Shown: piece by piece, positions 16,015-24,235 of the stretch
Position numbering within the stretch: position 1 is the first letter of the stretch
How the letters are laid out: every line of letters starts with the position of its first letter
Source of the DNA: JAHBNG01 sp039028975
Lineage (GTDB): Bacteria > Chloroflexota > Anaerolineae > Caldilineales > Caldilineaceae
NCBI GenBank assembly: GCA_039028975.1
Contig: JBCCHB010000131.1
Coordinates: forward strand, 1-49,046
DNA length: 49,046 nucleotides
Reading direction: 5' to 3'
Notes under the pieces: model-generated
What the model saw: only the letters and a program-made list of their open reading frames with translations
What the model was told of the DNA's origin: nothing
The model's database searches: none
Translations under genes and position numbers: made by a program

Positions 16015-19000
16015 TCAATTAAGCTTGTTGGATTGGATGTCGGCAGAATAAGGTATCACTATTCCCTTTTTTTCGTTTTTTTTCATCAAGAGGACTCCCT
16101 CTTTCAACTCACTCCTTCTATGTTCGACTTTTCCTAATCGGACTAAATCGTTTCCAGCAGCATAAAATAATTGTCTTAGTGAATCAAATTTATCGTCATC
16201 AACGGTAAGTACTATTTCTGAATTGTAACCATTACTCAATAGCAATGAGGTAGGATTAATCCCGAGTTCCTGTGCTTGCAGATCAATAGCGCTTTCGATT
16301 AATTCTTCATATAGAACGAATCCGACTCCACTTGAATAACTAAGAGCCTGAAGACTACCAAGTAACCCTTGAACTGTGTCGATAGTGGCACCGCCATACC
16401 CTGCTTTTATGGCCTGTTTTATTGATTGCGAAGGTAATGAATTGAGAATCTGCATCCAATTTTTCTTAGAACGATCCTCTAAATTGTGAGCCACGGAAAG
16501 GTTTTGATTTTGAATAAGTACTTCCGACCAATACATACCAAGTTTGCGAACATCGTTGTTGGTTGAACTACTACCGTTTTGTATACCAGTTAATGTAATG
16601 GCTACGACCTGACCTTCTTTAGCCGTGTTGCGCTGAAGAATTTCATTGTTCTCAACGGTTCCGATTCCAATGCATCTTATTAACTGCTCCTCTCGCTCTT
16701 GGATATCGATATTTATCGACGTTATGTTGTGAACTTTCAGATTGTCTGAAATCGTCTGTATCAAATCTGCTACATATTCTAGATTTACATTTTTTACTAG
16801 ATCGACTTGAAGACACACAGCACTCGGTGTACCTCCAACTGCAAGAATTCTTAAAAGACTTTGTGTAACACCATGCTGCACCAAACATTGATACATCTCT
16901 AAGTTATTCGAGCTAGGAATAACATCTGGTATTGTATATATTGACAGGACCAAACTGCTATGGTTTGAACTTGGTAAGTTTACTGTTACTAGATCATTGC
17001 TCCTGCTTGTGTCTCGAAGAGCAATGGGCAAAGATTGACTATTCGCACTTGTAGTCGCTTCTATCCATTTTTGTACTGCCAACATATTTACTTCATTGAG
17101 TCTAAAGTCGAAGTGTTCGTTTTTCCCCCATTGTAAGAGTTCGTTCAACGACTGATCTGCAAGAGCTTTGGGCATTTTCAATTTGTGTAGTTCAAGATAT
17201 GCTTCGCGGACCTTGTCATACATATCTATGGATTGAAATAGGTTCTTCGCCAACTCCAATGCCTCAATGGCTCTAGATCTTCGGTCGAGCTGTATATATA
17301 ACGATCCCAGAGCAAACCATGCTAGACCACGTTCGCCAGGTCTATTTAGCCTGTCGTAAATTGCTTGCGCATTTTGAAAGGAATCCGCTGCTTTTGTGTT
17401 GAAGCTTCGCTTTTGATACAGATTCCCTAAACTCATCTCTATACGAGCAACCATAATCTCATGATTGCACTTTTCCCTTACACGTTTTGCCTTTTCGATA
17501 TAGTTTTGAGCCTTATTGAGTTCGTCTTCTGAGCCTAACTCACTTAGTGCTCTTCCCATATTGTCGTAAATAAAGGTAAGTCGAATAGGGTTACTATACT
17601 TTAGTAGTATCGATCTGCTAATTCTAAGCAGGTCTAATGCCTTTTTTGCATCATGCTTACATATCAAATAACCTCGACCCATTTGATAATAAATTACACC
17701 TTTGAGGTATTCACTGCTAGCCTTTAGCAGATTTTCTTTCATTAAGATTTCTAATGCTAATTCTAATTGTTCTAAGCCTTCTTCAAATTGCCCATGTTTG
17801 ATTAGCATGGAACCCCACTCGCGTATGCAATCACTTCTTAAAATGTGCACGGCATCAGATGAAATAGAGATTGAGCTGCCGTGGATATATTTGGCTAACA
17901 CTAAGGCTTCCGCTAACTTATCTCTTGCCTCGTCGAATTTTCCTTGTTCAGCATACATATTGCCCAATTGACGGAGAATTTTTACTAGCAAAAAGGTGTT
18001 TCCTTGGCTATGTGCTATGGACAAAGCTTCTTCAACAGTTCTTTGGCCCCCGATGATGTTGCCTCTTTCAAATTCGAGCGATCCTGAATCAAGACAATAT
18101 AATAAGTATAACTCCTTGTTTTCCTCTGCATAAGGCATTGTCTGCCTCAGCTCTTCCGCTGCAGTTGCCCAATCTCCCCGAAAACGTCGAACCCGATTGT
18201 ATTCTAGAATTATCTTCAAGCGTGTCGGATCTTTGGCGTCAAAAGCACTTTGTGTCATTTGTTCATAAGCCATTTCGATCAAGTGGCAGGCTATAGGCGA
18301 AAGGAACAATTTTTCTGTAATTATATCAGTCGGAATACAATGATTTTCTTTATGTGCTTCCTCAATTAACTCTTTTGGCGAAAGAGATTGTGATGGCTTC
18401 TTGCTTTGAGAACGAAGCTTGAACATTTCAATTAACTTCATAGCTATATCTTCAATTAAATCGCCAGATACGCTCACTGGCTCCTTATCTAATGCCAATT
18501 GAACACTAAGGGAACGGCCGCCTTTGGACGTCAAGATTACAACCTGCTTACCGTTTTTTTCTGCGAATTCATGTTCATTGGCTAATTGCTCATCTTCCTG
18601 CTTTAGCTCTGTTTTGTAGACGAAAACATGATCTGTATTCTTAATTTCAGTTTCAATTTTCTTATTGTCATTTTCCCAGTAAGGCCAGTCTTGGTCCCAA
18701 CGGACGTGAACTCCATTCTTTCGAAAAGCTTTCACCAGCGCTGCAACCTCGGTACGATTTTCCCAGTCATAAATTATGAGGGTTTTTGCTGCAATATGAT
18801 ATGCAACCTCGACTAGTGTATCCCAACTGTCAATCTGAATTGAATCGCCTGAAGTAGTTTTTGGTAAATGGCTAGGTTTATAACCACAGGATTTAATTAT
18901 TTTCTTTAAGTCCTCTAGAAACCATGTGATAACTTCTTGTCGGATTGAGTTACACCAGTTTGATTCATGATAAAGTACGTACTCAGTCATTAAGAATGCA

Positions 19001-19188
19001 ATATACTTGATAGGTGGTCGAGCTCTCCAACTTTCATAATTTGTGATTTGATTAAGGCTTAAAGCCGTCAAGTCTGCAAGGCCCTGCCGCGATAAGCCTA
19101 ATTGTGTACGCAATTGACCTGCATAATCCGTAAAATTATTTTGCGGGTCTCCATCTTCTTTGAAGCGGGGACAAATATTTTTGCTCAT
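16015..19188 (-). CDS. HTH-TIR-TPR protein with degenerate AIRS/HypE-like domain
   Basis: From the ATG at 19188 (AGAGGAAGC just upstream) the protein has 1057 residues in four parts. First, an XRE-type HTH (about 18-65; LGLSRQGLADLTALSLNQIT). Second, a TIR-like domain (about 132-225; TLIIYDWENRTEVAALV, then VHVRWDQDWPYWE, and Glu in LANEHEFAEK where TIR NADases hold the catalytic Glu). Third, TPR repeats (about 330-690). Fourth, a C-terminal region resembling PurM/HypE/ThiL kinases (about 730-1030; RILAVGGTPSA, IGTVENNE, GQVVAITLTG, TIDTVQGLLGSL, SSGVGF). In that last domain the Asp residues that bind Mg-ATP in the family are missing (the NDLAxxGA motif reads LLRILAVGGT), so it is probably a binding or sensor domain. 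It is divergent from the sugar-nucleotide genes. A regulator or NAD-acting switch is inferred. Confidence 0.8.
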   Translation of the reverse strand: MSKNICPRFKEDGDPQNNFTDYAGQLRTQLGLSRQGLADLTALSLNQITNYESWRARPPIKYIAFLMTEYVLYHESNWCNSIRQEVITWFLEDLKKIIKSCGYKPSHLPKTTSGDSIQIDSWDTLVEVAYHIAAKTLIIYDWENRTEVAALVKAFRKNGVHVRWDQDWPYWENDNKKIETEIKNTDHVFVYKTELKQEDEQLANEHEFAEKNGKQVVILTSKGGRSLSVQLALDKEPVSVSGDLIEDIAMKLIEMFKLRSQSKKPSQSLSPKELIEEAHKENHCIPTDIITEKLFLSPIACHLIEMAYEQMTQSAFDAKDPTRLKIILEYNRVRRFRGDWATAAEELRQTMPYAEENKELYLLYCLDSGSLEFERGNIIGGQRTVEEALSIAHSQGNTFLLVKILRQLGNMYAEQGKFDEARDKLAEALVLAKYIHGSSISISSDAVHILRSDCIREWGSMLIKHGQFEEGLEQLELALEILMKENLLKASSEYLKGVIYYQMGRGYLICKHDAKKALDLLRISRSILLKYSNPIRLTFIYDNMGRALSELGSEDELNKAQNYIEKAKRVREKCNHEIMVARIEMSLGNLYQKRSFNTKAADSFQNAQAIYDRLNRPGERGLAWFALGSLYIQLDRRSRAIEALELAKNLFQSIDMYDKVREAYLELHKLKMPKALADQSLNELLQWGKNEHFDFRLNEVNMLAVQKWIEATTSANSQSLPIALRDTSRSNDLVTVNLPSSNHSSLVLSIYTIPDVIPSSNNLEMYQCLVQHGVTQSLLRILAVGGTPSAVCLQVDLVKNVNLEYVADLIQTISDNLKVHNITSINIDIQEREEQLIRCIGIGTVENNEILQRNTAKEGQVVAITLTGIQNGSSSTNNDVRKLGMYWSEVLIQNQNLSVAHNLEDRSKKNWMQILNSLPSQSIKQAIKAGYGGATIDTVQGLLGSLQALSYSSGVGFVLYEELIESAIDLQAQELGINPTSLLLSNGYNSEIVLTVDDDKFDSLRQLFYAAGNDLVRLGKVEHRRSELKEGVLLMKKNEKKGIVIPYSADIQSNKLN

Positions 19189-19203
19189 ATAGCTTCCTCT
19201 CAT

Positions 19204-19250
19204 GCTACACAGGTTCACAGGTATTCTTGTCATTATACCTGTTGTGTAGC
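19204..19250. promoter_or_regulatory. Composite inverted repeat between divergent genes
   Basis: Nested perfect 8-bp arms: GCTACACA (19204-19211) with TGTGTAGC (19243-19250), and ACAGGTAT (19217-19224) with ATACCTGT (19235-19242). It lies just upstream of the chosen start of the HTH-TIR gene and within the 192-bp divergent region, so it is a strong operator candidate for that protein or for the SorC-type regulator. A related CCTGTGTAT occurs near 19288. Confidence 0.6.
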
Positions 19251-19380
19251 CTAAATTCATACACAAAAAACTCGAGCCTTTCCTGTGTATAAAATTGGGC
19301 CACAACTATCGTATAGTGTTTAGGACGCGCTTTGTTCTATCCCTTATTTCAGGTATTCGGACCATAATGGAGGATATGTA

Positions 19381-20415
19381 ATGTACAAAAAAACTGATAC
19401 AACGTATGGATATAATGGTGAAATCATTCCATATGAGATAGATACCCAAGGTGAATGGGGAAGCTTTTATGTACGCAGGTGGCCAAAGCCAGACAGCCTT
19501 CCCGCTACAAAGCCAAAAAGCCGCTCCTCTAAAGATGATGATGGAATCAAACCCCCAACCTGTGCCCTTTGTGACCATTATTTCGGCAAGATAGGGCAGA
19601 ACCTCCCTATGAATCGAATCCGATTTTACAATGAACGATACATATTGAAACCAAATGATTATCCGTTAGTACGAAATCAGCTTCTCTGTTTTGTTGAACC
19701 GACCAATGCAAATAATGAATACCTTCCACACAGGCTTGAAGTGAAAGAACCTGATGTTCGGCTAAGTATACACATTAGAAGAGATGGCCTAACCGATCTA
19801 GCTTATGAAAATGTAGGCGACCATCCACCAGTAGATAGCGTAACCGAAGAAAGTAATGAAGAAAAGTGGGTGAGTTGGATTAATCCGTTTACTGAATCAG
19901 CGGCATCGCAACGACACCTCCATATAAGCATGGTTAAAGCGAAATATATACCTCTTGCAGACTGGGAGACGTTGCCTTGGCAGGTTGCTGAGGATAAAAG
20001 CAATGGCGTAGTTATTTCCCGATTTGAAACAAACTTCTATGCATTAGCAATTGATGGAAAAAATCCCAAAGATGTTGCTATGACTGTGACTCACATTCAT
20101 GAATTCATGAATAAGGCGCTAATTCCATATAGTTTTGCAGCATATGAAAAGAATCGCGTCATTATTATTCCACGCAGCCAAGCTTATTCACCTATTGCCG
20201 ACCAACGAATTGGTACACTAGAGCTTCTTACAGGTGTACTGGTTCCAGGCGAGAAATGTTCAAGACTAGACACTCTGCAACGAGATCGGGCATTTCAAGA
20301 GGTTACATTGGGTACGAATGTCAGTCTGAATTTTGATCGTATGTTAAGAGGCAGATTTGGTATGCCGCCAGCTGGTAAATCAGTGTATGCACATCCATCT
20401 CGCTACTCAATCTAA
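19381..20415 (+). CDS. GDP-sugar phosphorylase/HIT-superfamily protein
   Basis: The 344-residue protein looks like a member of the GALT/HIT superfamily closest to GDP-hexose phosphorylases (VTC2/GDPGP1) and Ap4A phosphorylases. Visible marks are an N-terminal CALC pair (61-64, likely zinc), LLCFVEPTNANNEYLPHR, the HxH motif SQRHLHIS (His179, His181), FYALAIDGKNP, and a second half with FAAYEKNRVIIIPR. Such enzymes split NDP-sugars with phosphate, or transfer NMP through the histidine, giving sugar-1-phosphate. It is the first gene of a plus-strand operon; ATG follows GGAGG by 7 nt. The nucleotide and sugar cannot be determined from sequence. Confidence 0.65.
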   Translation: MYKKTDTTYGYNGEIIPYEIDTQGEWGSFYVRRWPKPDSLPATKPKSRSSKDDDGIKPPTCALCDHYFGKIGQNLPMNRIRFYNERYILKPNDYPLVRNQLLCFVEPTNANNEYLPHRLEVKEPDVRLSIHIRRDGLTDLAYENVGDHPPVDSVTEESNEEKWVSWINPFTESAASQRHLHISMVKAKYIPLADWETLPWQVAEDKSNGVVISRFETNFYALAIDGKNPKDVAMTVTHIHEFMNKALIPYSFAAYEKNRVIIIPRSQAYSPIADQRIGTLELLTGVLVPGEKCSRLDTLQRDRAFQEVTLGTNVSLNFDRMLRGRFGMPPAGKSVYAHPSRYSI

Positions 20416-20440
20416 ATCATCTTCTATTTTAGGTGCAAAA

Positions 20441-21664
20441 ATGACTAAATTACTTAAATATCAACCAGTTGTAGGGAAGAACATAAGCCTGACAGATCAG
20501 ACTATGTGCCGTACTTGGACTACAACTGACCCTATTATGCTTAATCAGCATGATCCGAATATTCTGATTCGTATATGCAGATTAAGTATTTGCCACTCAG
20601 ATCGGCGTGTCATGCAAGGAGGTAAAGATAACACATTAGAGCAAAAATTAATTCTTGGTCATGAGGCTGGCGGCTTTGTAGTAGATCCAGGACCGTATCA
20701 AAATGAACTTGAGCCTGGTGCTAAAGTAGTGCTGTTGCCTCATGTGACGTGCCAAGACAACTGTAAATATTGTCAGAACCTCAAACAGAATTTGTGTCCA
20801 CATATGCGCCATCTTGGCTTTCATTTAAATGGTACAATGAGTGATTTGATAGCGGTGCCTCGCCAGTGTGTTTTCCCTGTGGACGATGAATTTCCTATGA
20901 ATGCATTGCCTCTTGTTGAACCGTTAGCCTGTGTGTTGCGAAGTCTTCATCGTTTAGAAATCAAACAGGTAATGCGTACATTGTTAGAAGACCGACGCTT
21001 AACCGATACTCTATTTACTATTTATGGGGGCGGCCCAATGGGCTGTTTAGCTGCTTTAGCCGTCAAACGCCTCTGGCCAGATTTAAATGTGAAAATTATC
21101 GAACCTAACGATAGGCGTCGTAATATCATCGAACAATCCAACATCCCATGCGAGGTTGTGCCACAGCTAGAAAAGAATCGGCAAAATCAGATTAGCTTTG
21201 TCGCGACTAGCAGCCTTAATGCATCGATTGAAGCCGTCAGGTCTGCCTCAAACAATGGCTATGTCATCTTATTCTCTGGCATTAATCTATATGAACTAAA
21301 CCCTCCTAATAAAGCAGAGCAGATTCTTGGTGAGAGTTTGGAGGAAGTTCACCGCAAGGAACTTTCGGTCATGGAAGCTAATGCATTGGGCAAGCGTGTT
21401 CATCTTGTAGGTAGTTCTGGCTACAACTTTGATGATGTGCATAAATCAAGCATCGAATTGCATCGCCATTATGAATATTACAATAAAGTACAAAACGTTG
21501 AAATAGCTGGGCTTAGCTCATATTTTGCGTATTACAAAATATCGAGCAAGAATCACAGGTTCAATATCCCGGCTATCGAGGCTTTAATGGCACCGAATGG
21601 GATTGATGATCAGCTATTCGGACCGATAATTGCTGAAACGCTCAAAGTACTAATCCACTCATAA
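20441..21664 (+). CDS. Zinc-dependent MDR-family dehydrogenase
   Basis: This 407-residue medium-chain dehydrogenase has the catalytic zinc region CHSD (Cys51) and GHE (73-75), four structural-zinc Cys (104, 108, 111, 119), the Glu-Pro of VEPLACVL, and a Rossmann motif YGGGPMGCLAAL. It resembles sorbitol/threonine dehydrogenase-type polyol oxidases that use NAD(P). The frame is open back to 20357, but the ATG at 20441 with AGGTG 5 nt upstream avoids overlap with the previous gene. It sits between a sugar-nucleotide phosphorylase and a Gfo/Idh/MocA oxidoreductase, which points to a sugar or cyclitol hydroxyl as substrate. Confidence 0.85.
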   Translation: MTKLLKYQPVVGKNISLTDQTMCRTWTTTDPIMLNQHDPNILIRICRLSICHSDRRVMQGGKDNTLEQKLILGHEAGGFVVDPGPYQNELEPGAKVVLLPHVTCQDNCKYCQNLKQNLCPHMRHLGFHLNGTMSDLIAVPRQCVFPVDDEFPMNALPLVEPLACVLRSLHRLEIKQVMRTLLEDRRLTDTLFTIYGGGPMGCLAALAVKRLWPDLNVKIIEPNDRRRNIIEQSNIPCEVVPQLEKNRQNQISFVATSSLNASIEAVRSASNNGYVILFSGINLYELNPPNKAEQILGESLEEVHRKELSVMEANALGKRVHLVGSSGYNFDDVHKSSIELHRHYEYYNKVQNVEIAGLSSYFAYYKISSKNHRFNIPAIEALMAPNGIDDQLFGPIIAETLKVLIHS

Positions 21665-21678
21665 GAAGGGAGAGTCTA

Positions 21679-22758
21679 ATGAAAGATACTCGAATTGCCT
21701 TTGTGGGTACCGGTTCAATAGCATCAGCACATGCATTTGCTCTTAGTGTGCTACCTTATTACTATTCGGCAAATGATATGTCGAATATTTTACGAGTAGC
21801 TGCTGCATCACCTACACAAATAAACCGAATTAACTTTGCAAAAAAATACGGATTCGGATTAGCACTCACACCTGAAGAATTATGGACGAGGGCAGATTTG
21901 GATATTAATACCGTTATTATTCTGAGCCCAAATGGAGCACATTATGAACATCTACTCAAAGCCGCTAAGCTCGAGAGTGTGAAACGCATATATCTTGAAA
22001 AACCGATATGCGCTAGCATTCACGAAGAGGACAGCCTCAAAAAATGGATTGAAAATCAAAGGAAGGATCTATTTATTCAGGTTGGTTTTCAGTTTTTACA
22101 GATGTCTGCGGTGAGGCGTGCTTTACAGATGAAACATATGATTGGTAAACCGATCCATTTTCATGCACGATATTTGCACAGTGGATATTTACAAAAAGAC
22201 TATCGACTTAAAAGGCGTACCCGTCTTCAGCCTGCACCGGAAGGTGGGGCATTAGCTGATCTTGGCTCTCATGCACTGAGTCTATTGGTAGCTTTCCTTG
22301 GAAAAAATTTAGAGGTCATTTCGGCGGCACAAAGTGGCAGCTTCTCTGATGTACCTAATACATCTGATCTTTGTACAGTTTTGCAACTACAAGAGAGAAA
22401 AAGCGGCGCAATCGGACAGATGGTTGCTAGCCGAATTTCAGCTGGAGCAGGGGATTGCCTTGAATTCGAGCTTAGAGGTACAACAGGAGCATTGCAATTA
22501 ACAACAGAAAAGCCAGATGAGCTTATGGTCTTCAGTGATACGGATAAACGGGGATGGATCAAGATCAATTGCGGTAATGACTACGCACCAATATCGACGT
22601 TCCCCTCATCAAATGTATCCGCGGGTTGGCTTCGTTCTCTGATCCATGCATATTTCCTCTTCTTAGGCGGCACAGACGAGTTAGCATTCCAGCCGGAGCT
22701 ATTGCATGGTTTATCGGTACAAAAATTAATCCACCAAGCGGTTGCTCTCATGGACTAA
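21679..22758 (+). CDS. Gfo/Idh/MocA-family oxidoreductase
   Basis: The 359-residue protein begins with the Rossmann motif IAFVGTGSIASAHA and carries the family's EKP motif (IYLEKPICAS), then a C-terminal alpha/beta domain (GGALADLGSHALSLLVAFLG, with the usual D-x-G-x-H). Members oxidise, reduce or epimerise sugars, inositols or sugar nucleotides with NAD(P). It starts 14 bp after the dehydrogenase stop with GGGAGA at 5 nt, so the two are translationally close and presumably act on successive intermediates. Confidence 0.9.
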   Translation: MKDTRIAFVGTGSIASAHAFALSVLPYYYSANDMSNILRVAAASPTQINRINFAKKYGFGLALTPEELWTRADLDINTVIILSPNGAHYEHLLKAAKLESVKRIYLEKPICASIHEEDSLKKWIENQRKDLFIQVGFQFLQMSAVRRALQMKHMIGKPIHFHARYLHSGYLQKDYRLKRRTRLQPAPEGGALADLGSHALSLLVAFLGKNLEVISAAQSGSFSDVPNTSDLCTVLQLQERKSGAIGQMVASRISAGAGDCLEFELRGTTGALQLTTEKPDELMVFSDTDKRGWIKINCGNDYAPISTFPSSNVSAGWLRSLIHAYFLFLGGTDELAFQPELLHGLSVQKLIHQAVALMD

Positions 22759-22805
22759 GAGGGAATCCACGGTTTTCTAGAATATAAATAGGACAGTGAA
22801 CAATA

Positions 22806-24197
22806 ATGAAATACCAACAGGTCGACTCAATAGAACTACAGAAAGTAGCAGCCCTCTATAGTGAAGGAATGACAATAAACAATATTTCACGAATGCTGGC
22901 TCATCCTGAGGAGGATATCAAGCGCCTAATTGAAGTTGCTATAGAGCGGAAATACCTCAAATATGAACCCGTTTTGATCTGGGAGACTCTCGACCGTGAA
23001 GTGCAAGAGCTAGTATACAACGAAAGCCTTACCAACACTCTTAGCTCTGCGTTAGAAAACAACCTAGAATGTGCCATAGTCCCAATCACTATCACATGTT
23101 CACCAACAGAAATGTTTACTAAATATCAGAAACAAATGCGGGACGATGCTGATGCAGCTGATATTTATCAGAAATCTGAATTGGAATCGATAAAGGTTGT
23201 CGCCAAACGTGCTGCTGACGAGATCTCCAGATTAATCTTTAGTAAAGGTGAACATATTTTGGGAATAAATTGGGGAACCCTCGTTAGTGAAGTTCTTAAA
23301 TATATACGGCCAGTCCCAAGTGAACTTAGTGGTAAACTGACGATTGTTAGCCTATTTGGTGATTTGGATTTTCACTCGCCAGATAATAATATACCTTCAT
23401 GGCTATTTGCTAGATCAGAAGCAGTGAATTGTAACTCATTGGTTACGAAATTGGTCCAGAGGTTGGGTGCAGGTTGTGAAGGAATATTGTTAAATGTACC
23501 AGGTTTTGTGCCCGCGCGTTTTGCGCAGGATGAACGACTTTTTGAACAAATTCGTGAATTTATGTCCAGTCACTACTCATATCGACAAATTTTTGGAGGT
23601 GCTCCAACAAATGATCCTTCAATGCCACGCAACATAGCTGAAACAATCGGTCTTGATACTGAGCCTAAGATTTCAGAAATGGATACGATTATCACTGGTA
23701 TAGGTGCAACAGACAATTACACATTGATGCATCGCTACCTTAACTCACTATTAAATGATAAAGAGATTGAAATATTATTGAAGTACTGCGAAGATGATTT
23801 AATAATTGGCGATCTAGCTGGTCATCTGGTTATCTCTGAAGAAGGCAAAGAACATGCATTGGTTCCAACGTTTGTTCAAGAAATTAACCATCGAATCTTA
23901 GCTGCAAACCCCTCTGACTTCTGCCAAGTTGCTACTCGTAATCGACATACGCGAAAGGGAGCAGGTGTTGTAGTTGTAGCTATTGGCGCTAGAAAGGCAA
24001 AAGTTATTTATACCCTACTGTCTCAAAACCCTTGTCCCTTCTCAAGGTTGATTATAGATAGTCATTGTGCTCTTGCTTTGCTCAACCTAATTGATCCGGT
24101 AGCTTTCAAGGACTATGTCCAGAGCAAAGAAAGTATGCATTTTGTACAGTCCAGTGAAACTTGGTCTCGTGATACTAAAACACTAATCCCTGTTTGA
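22806..24197 (+). CDS. SorC/DeoR-type sugar-binding transcriptional regulator
   Basis: The 463-residue protein has an N-terminal HTH (VAALYSEGMTINNISRMLAH) and a SorC-type effector domain: LGINWGTLVSEVL, VSLFGD, LLNVPGFVP, DTIITGIGATDN, GDLAGHLV, VVVAIGARKAKVIYTLL. SorC regulators bind phosphorylated sugars. It is longer than the usual 310-330 residues; the extra 130 or so lie between the HTH and the effector domain (about 60-165) and in an insert near 250-290. As last gene of the plus-strand operon it likely controls the island. ATG at 22806. Confidence 0.8.
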   Translation: MKYQQVDSIELQKVAALYSEGMTINNISRMLAHPEEDIKRLIEVAIERKYLKYEPVLIWETLDREVQELVYNESLTNTLSSALENNLECAIVPITITCSPTEMFTKYQKQMRDDADAADIYQKSELESIKVVAKRAADEISRLIFSKGEHILGINWGTLVSEVLKYIRPVPSELSGKLTIVSLFGDLDFHSPDNNIPSWLFARSEAVNCNSLVTKLVQRLGAGCEGILLNVPGFVPARFAQDERLFEQIREFMSSHYSYRQIFGGAPTNDPSMPRNIAETIGLDTEPKISEMDTIITGIGATDNYTLMHRYLNSLLNDKEIEILLKYCEDDLIIGDLAGHLVISEEGKEHALVPTFVQEINHRILAANPSDFCQVATRNRHTRKGAGVVVVAIGARKAKVIYTLLSQNPCPFSRLIIDSHCALALLNLIDPVAFKDYVQSKESMHFVQSSETWSRDTKTLIPV

Positions 24198-24235
24198 GTA
24201 TCATCTGGCTAATGTTCCATAAAACCGTTATGGCA

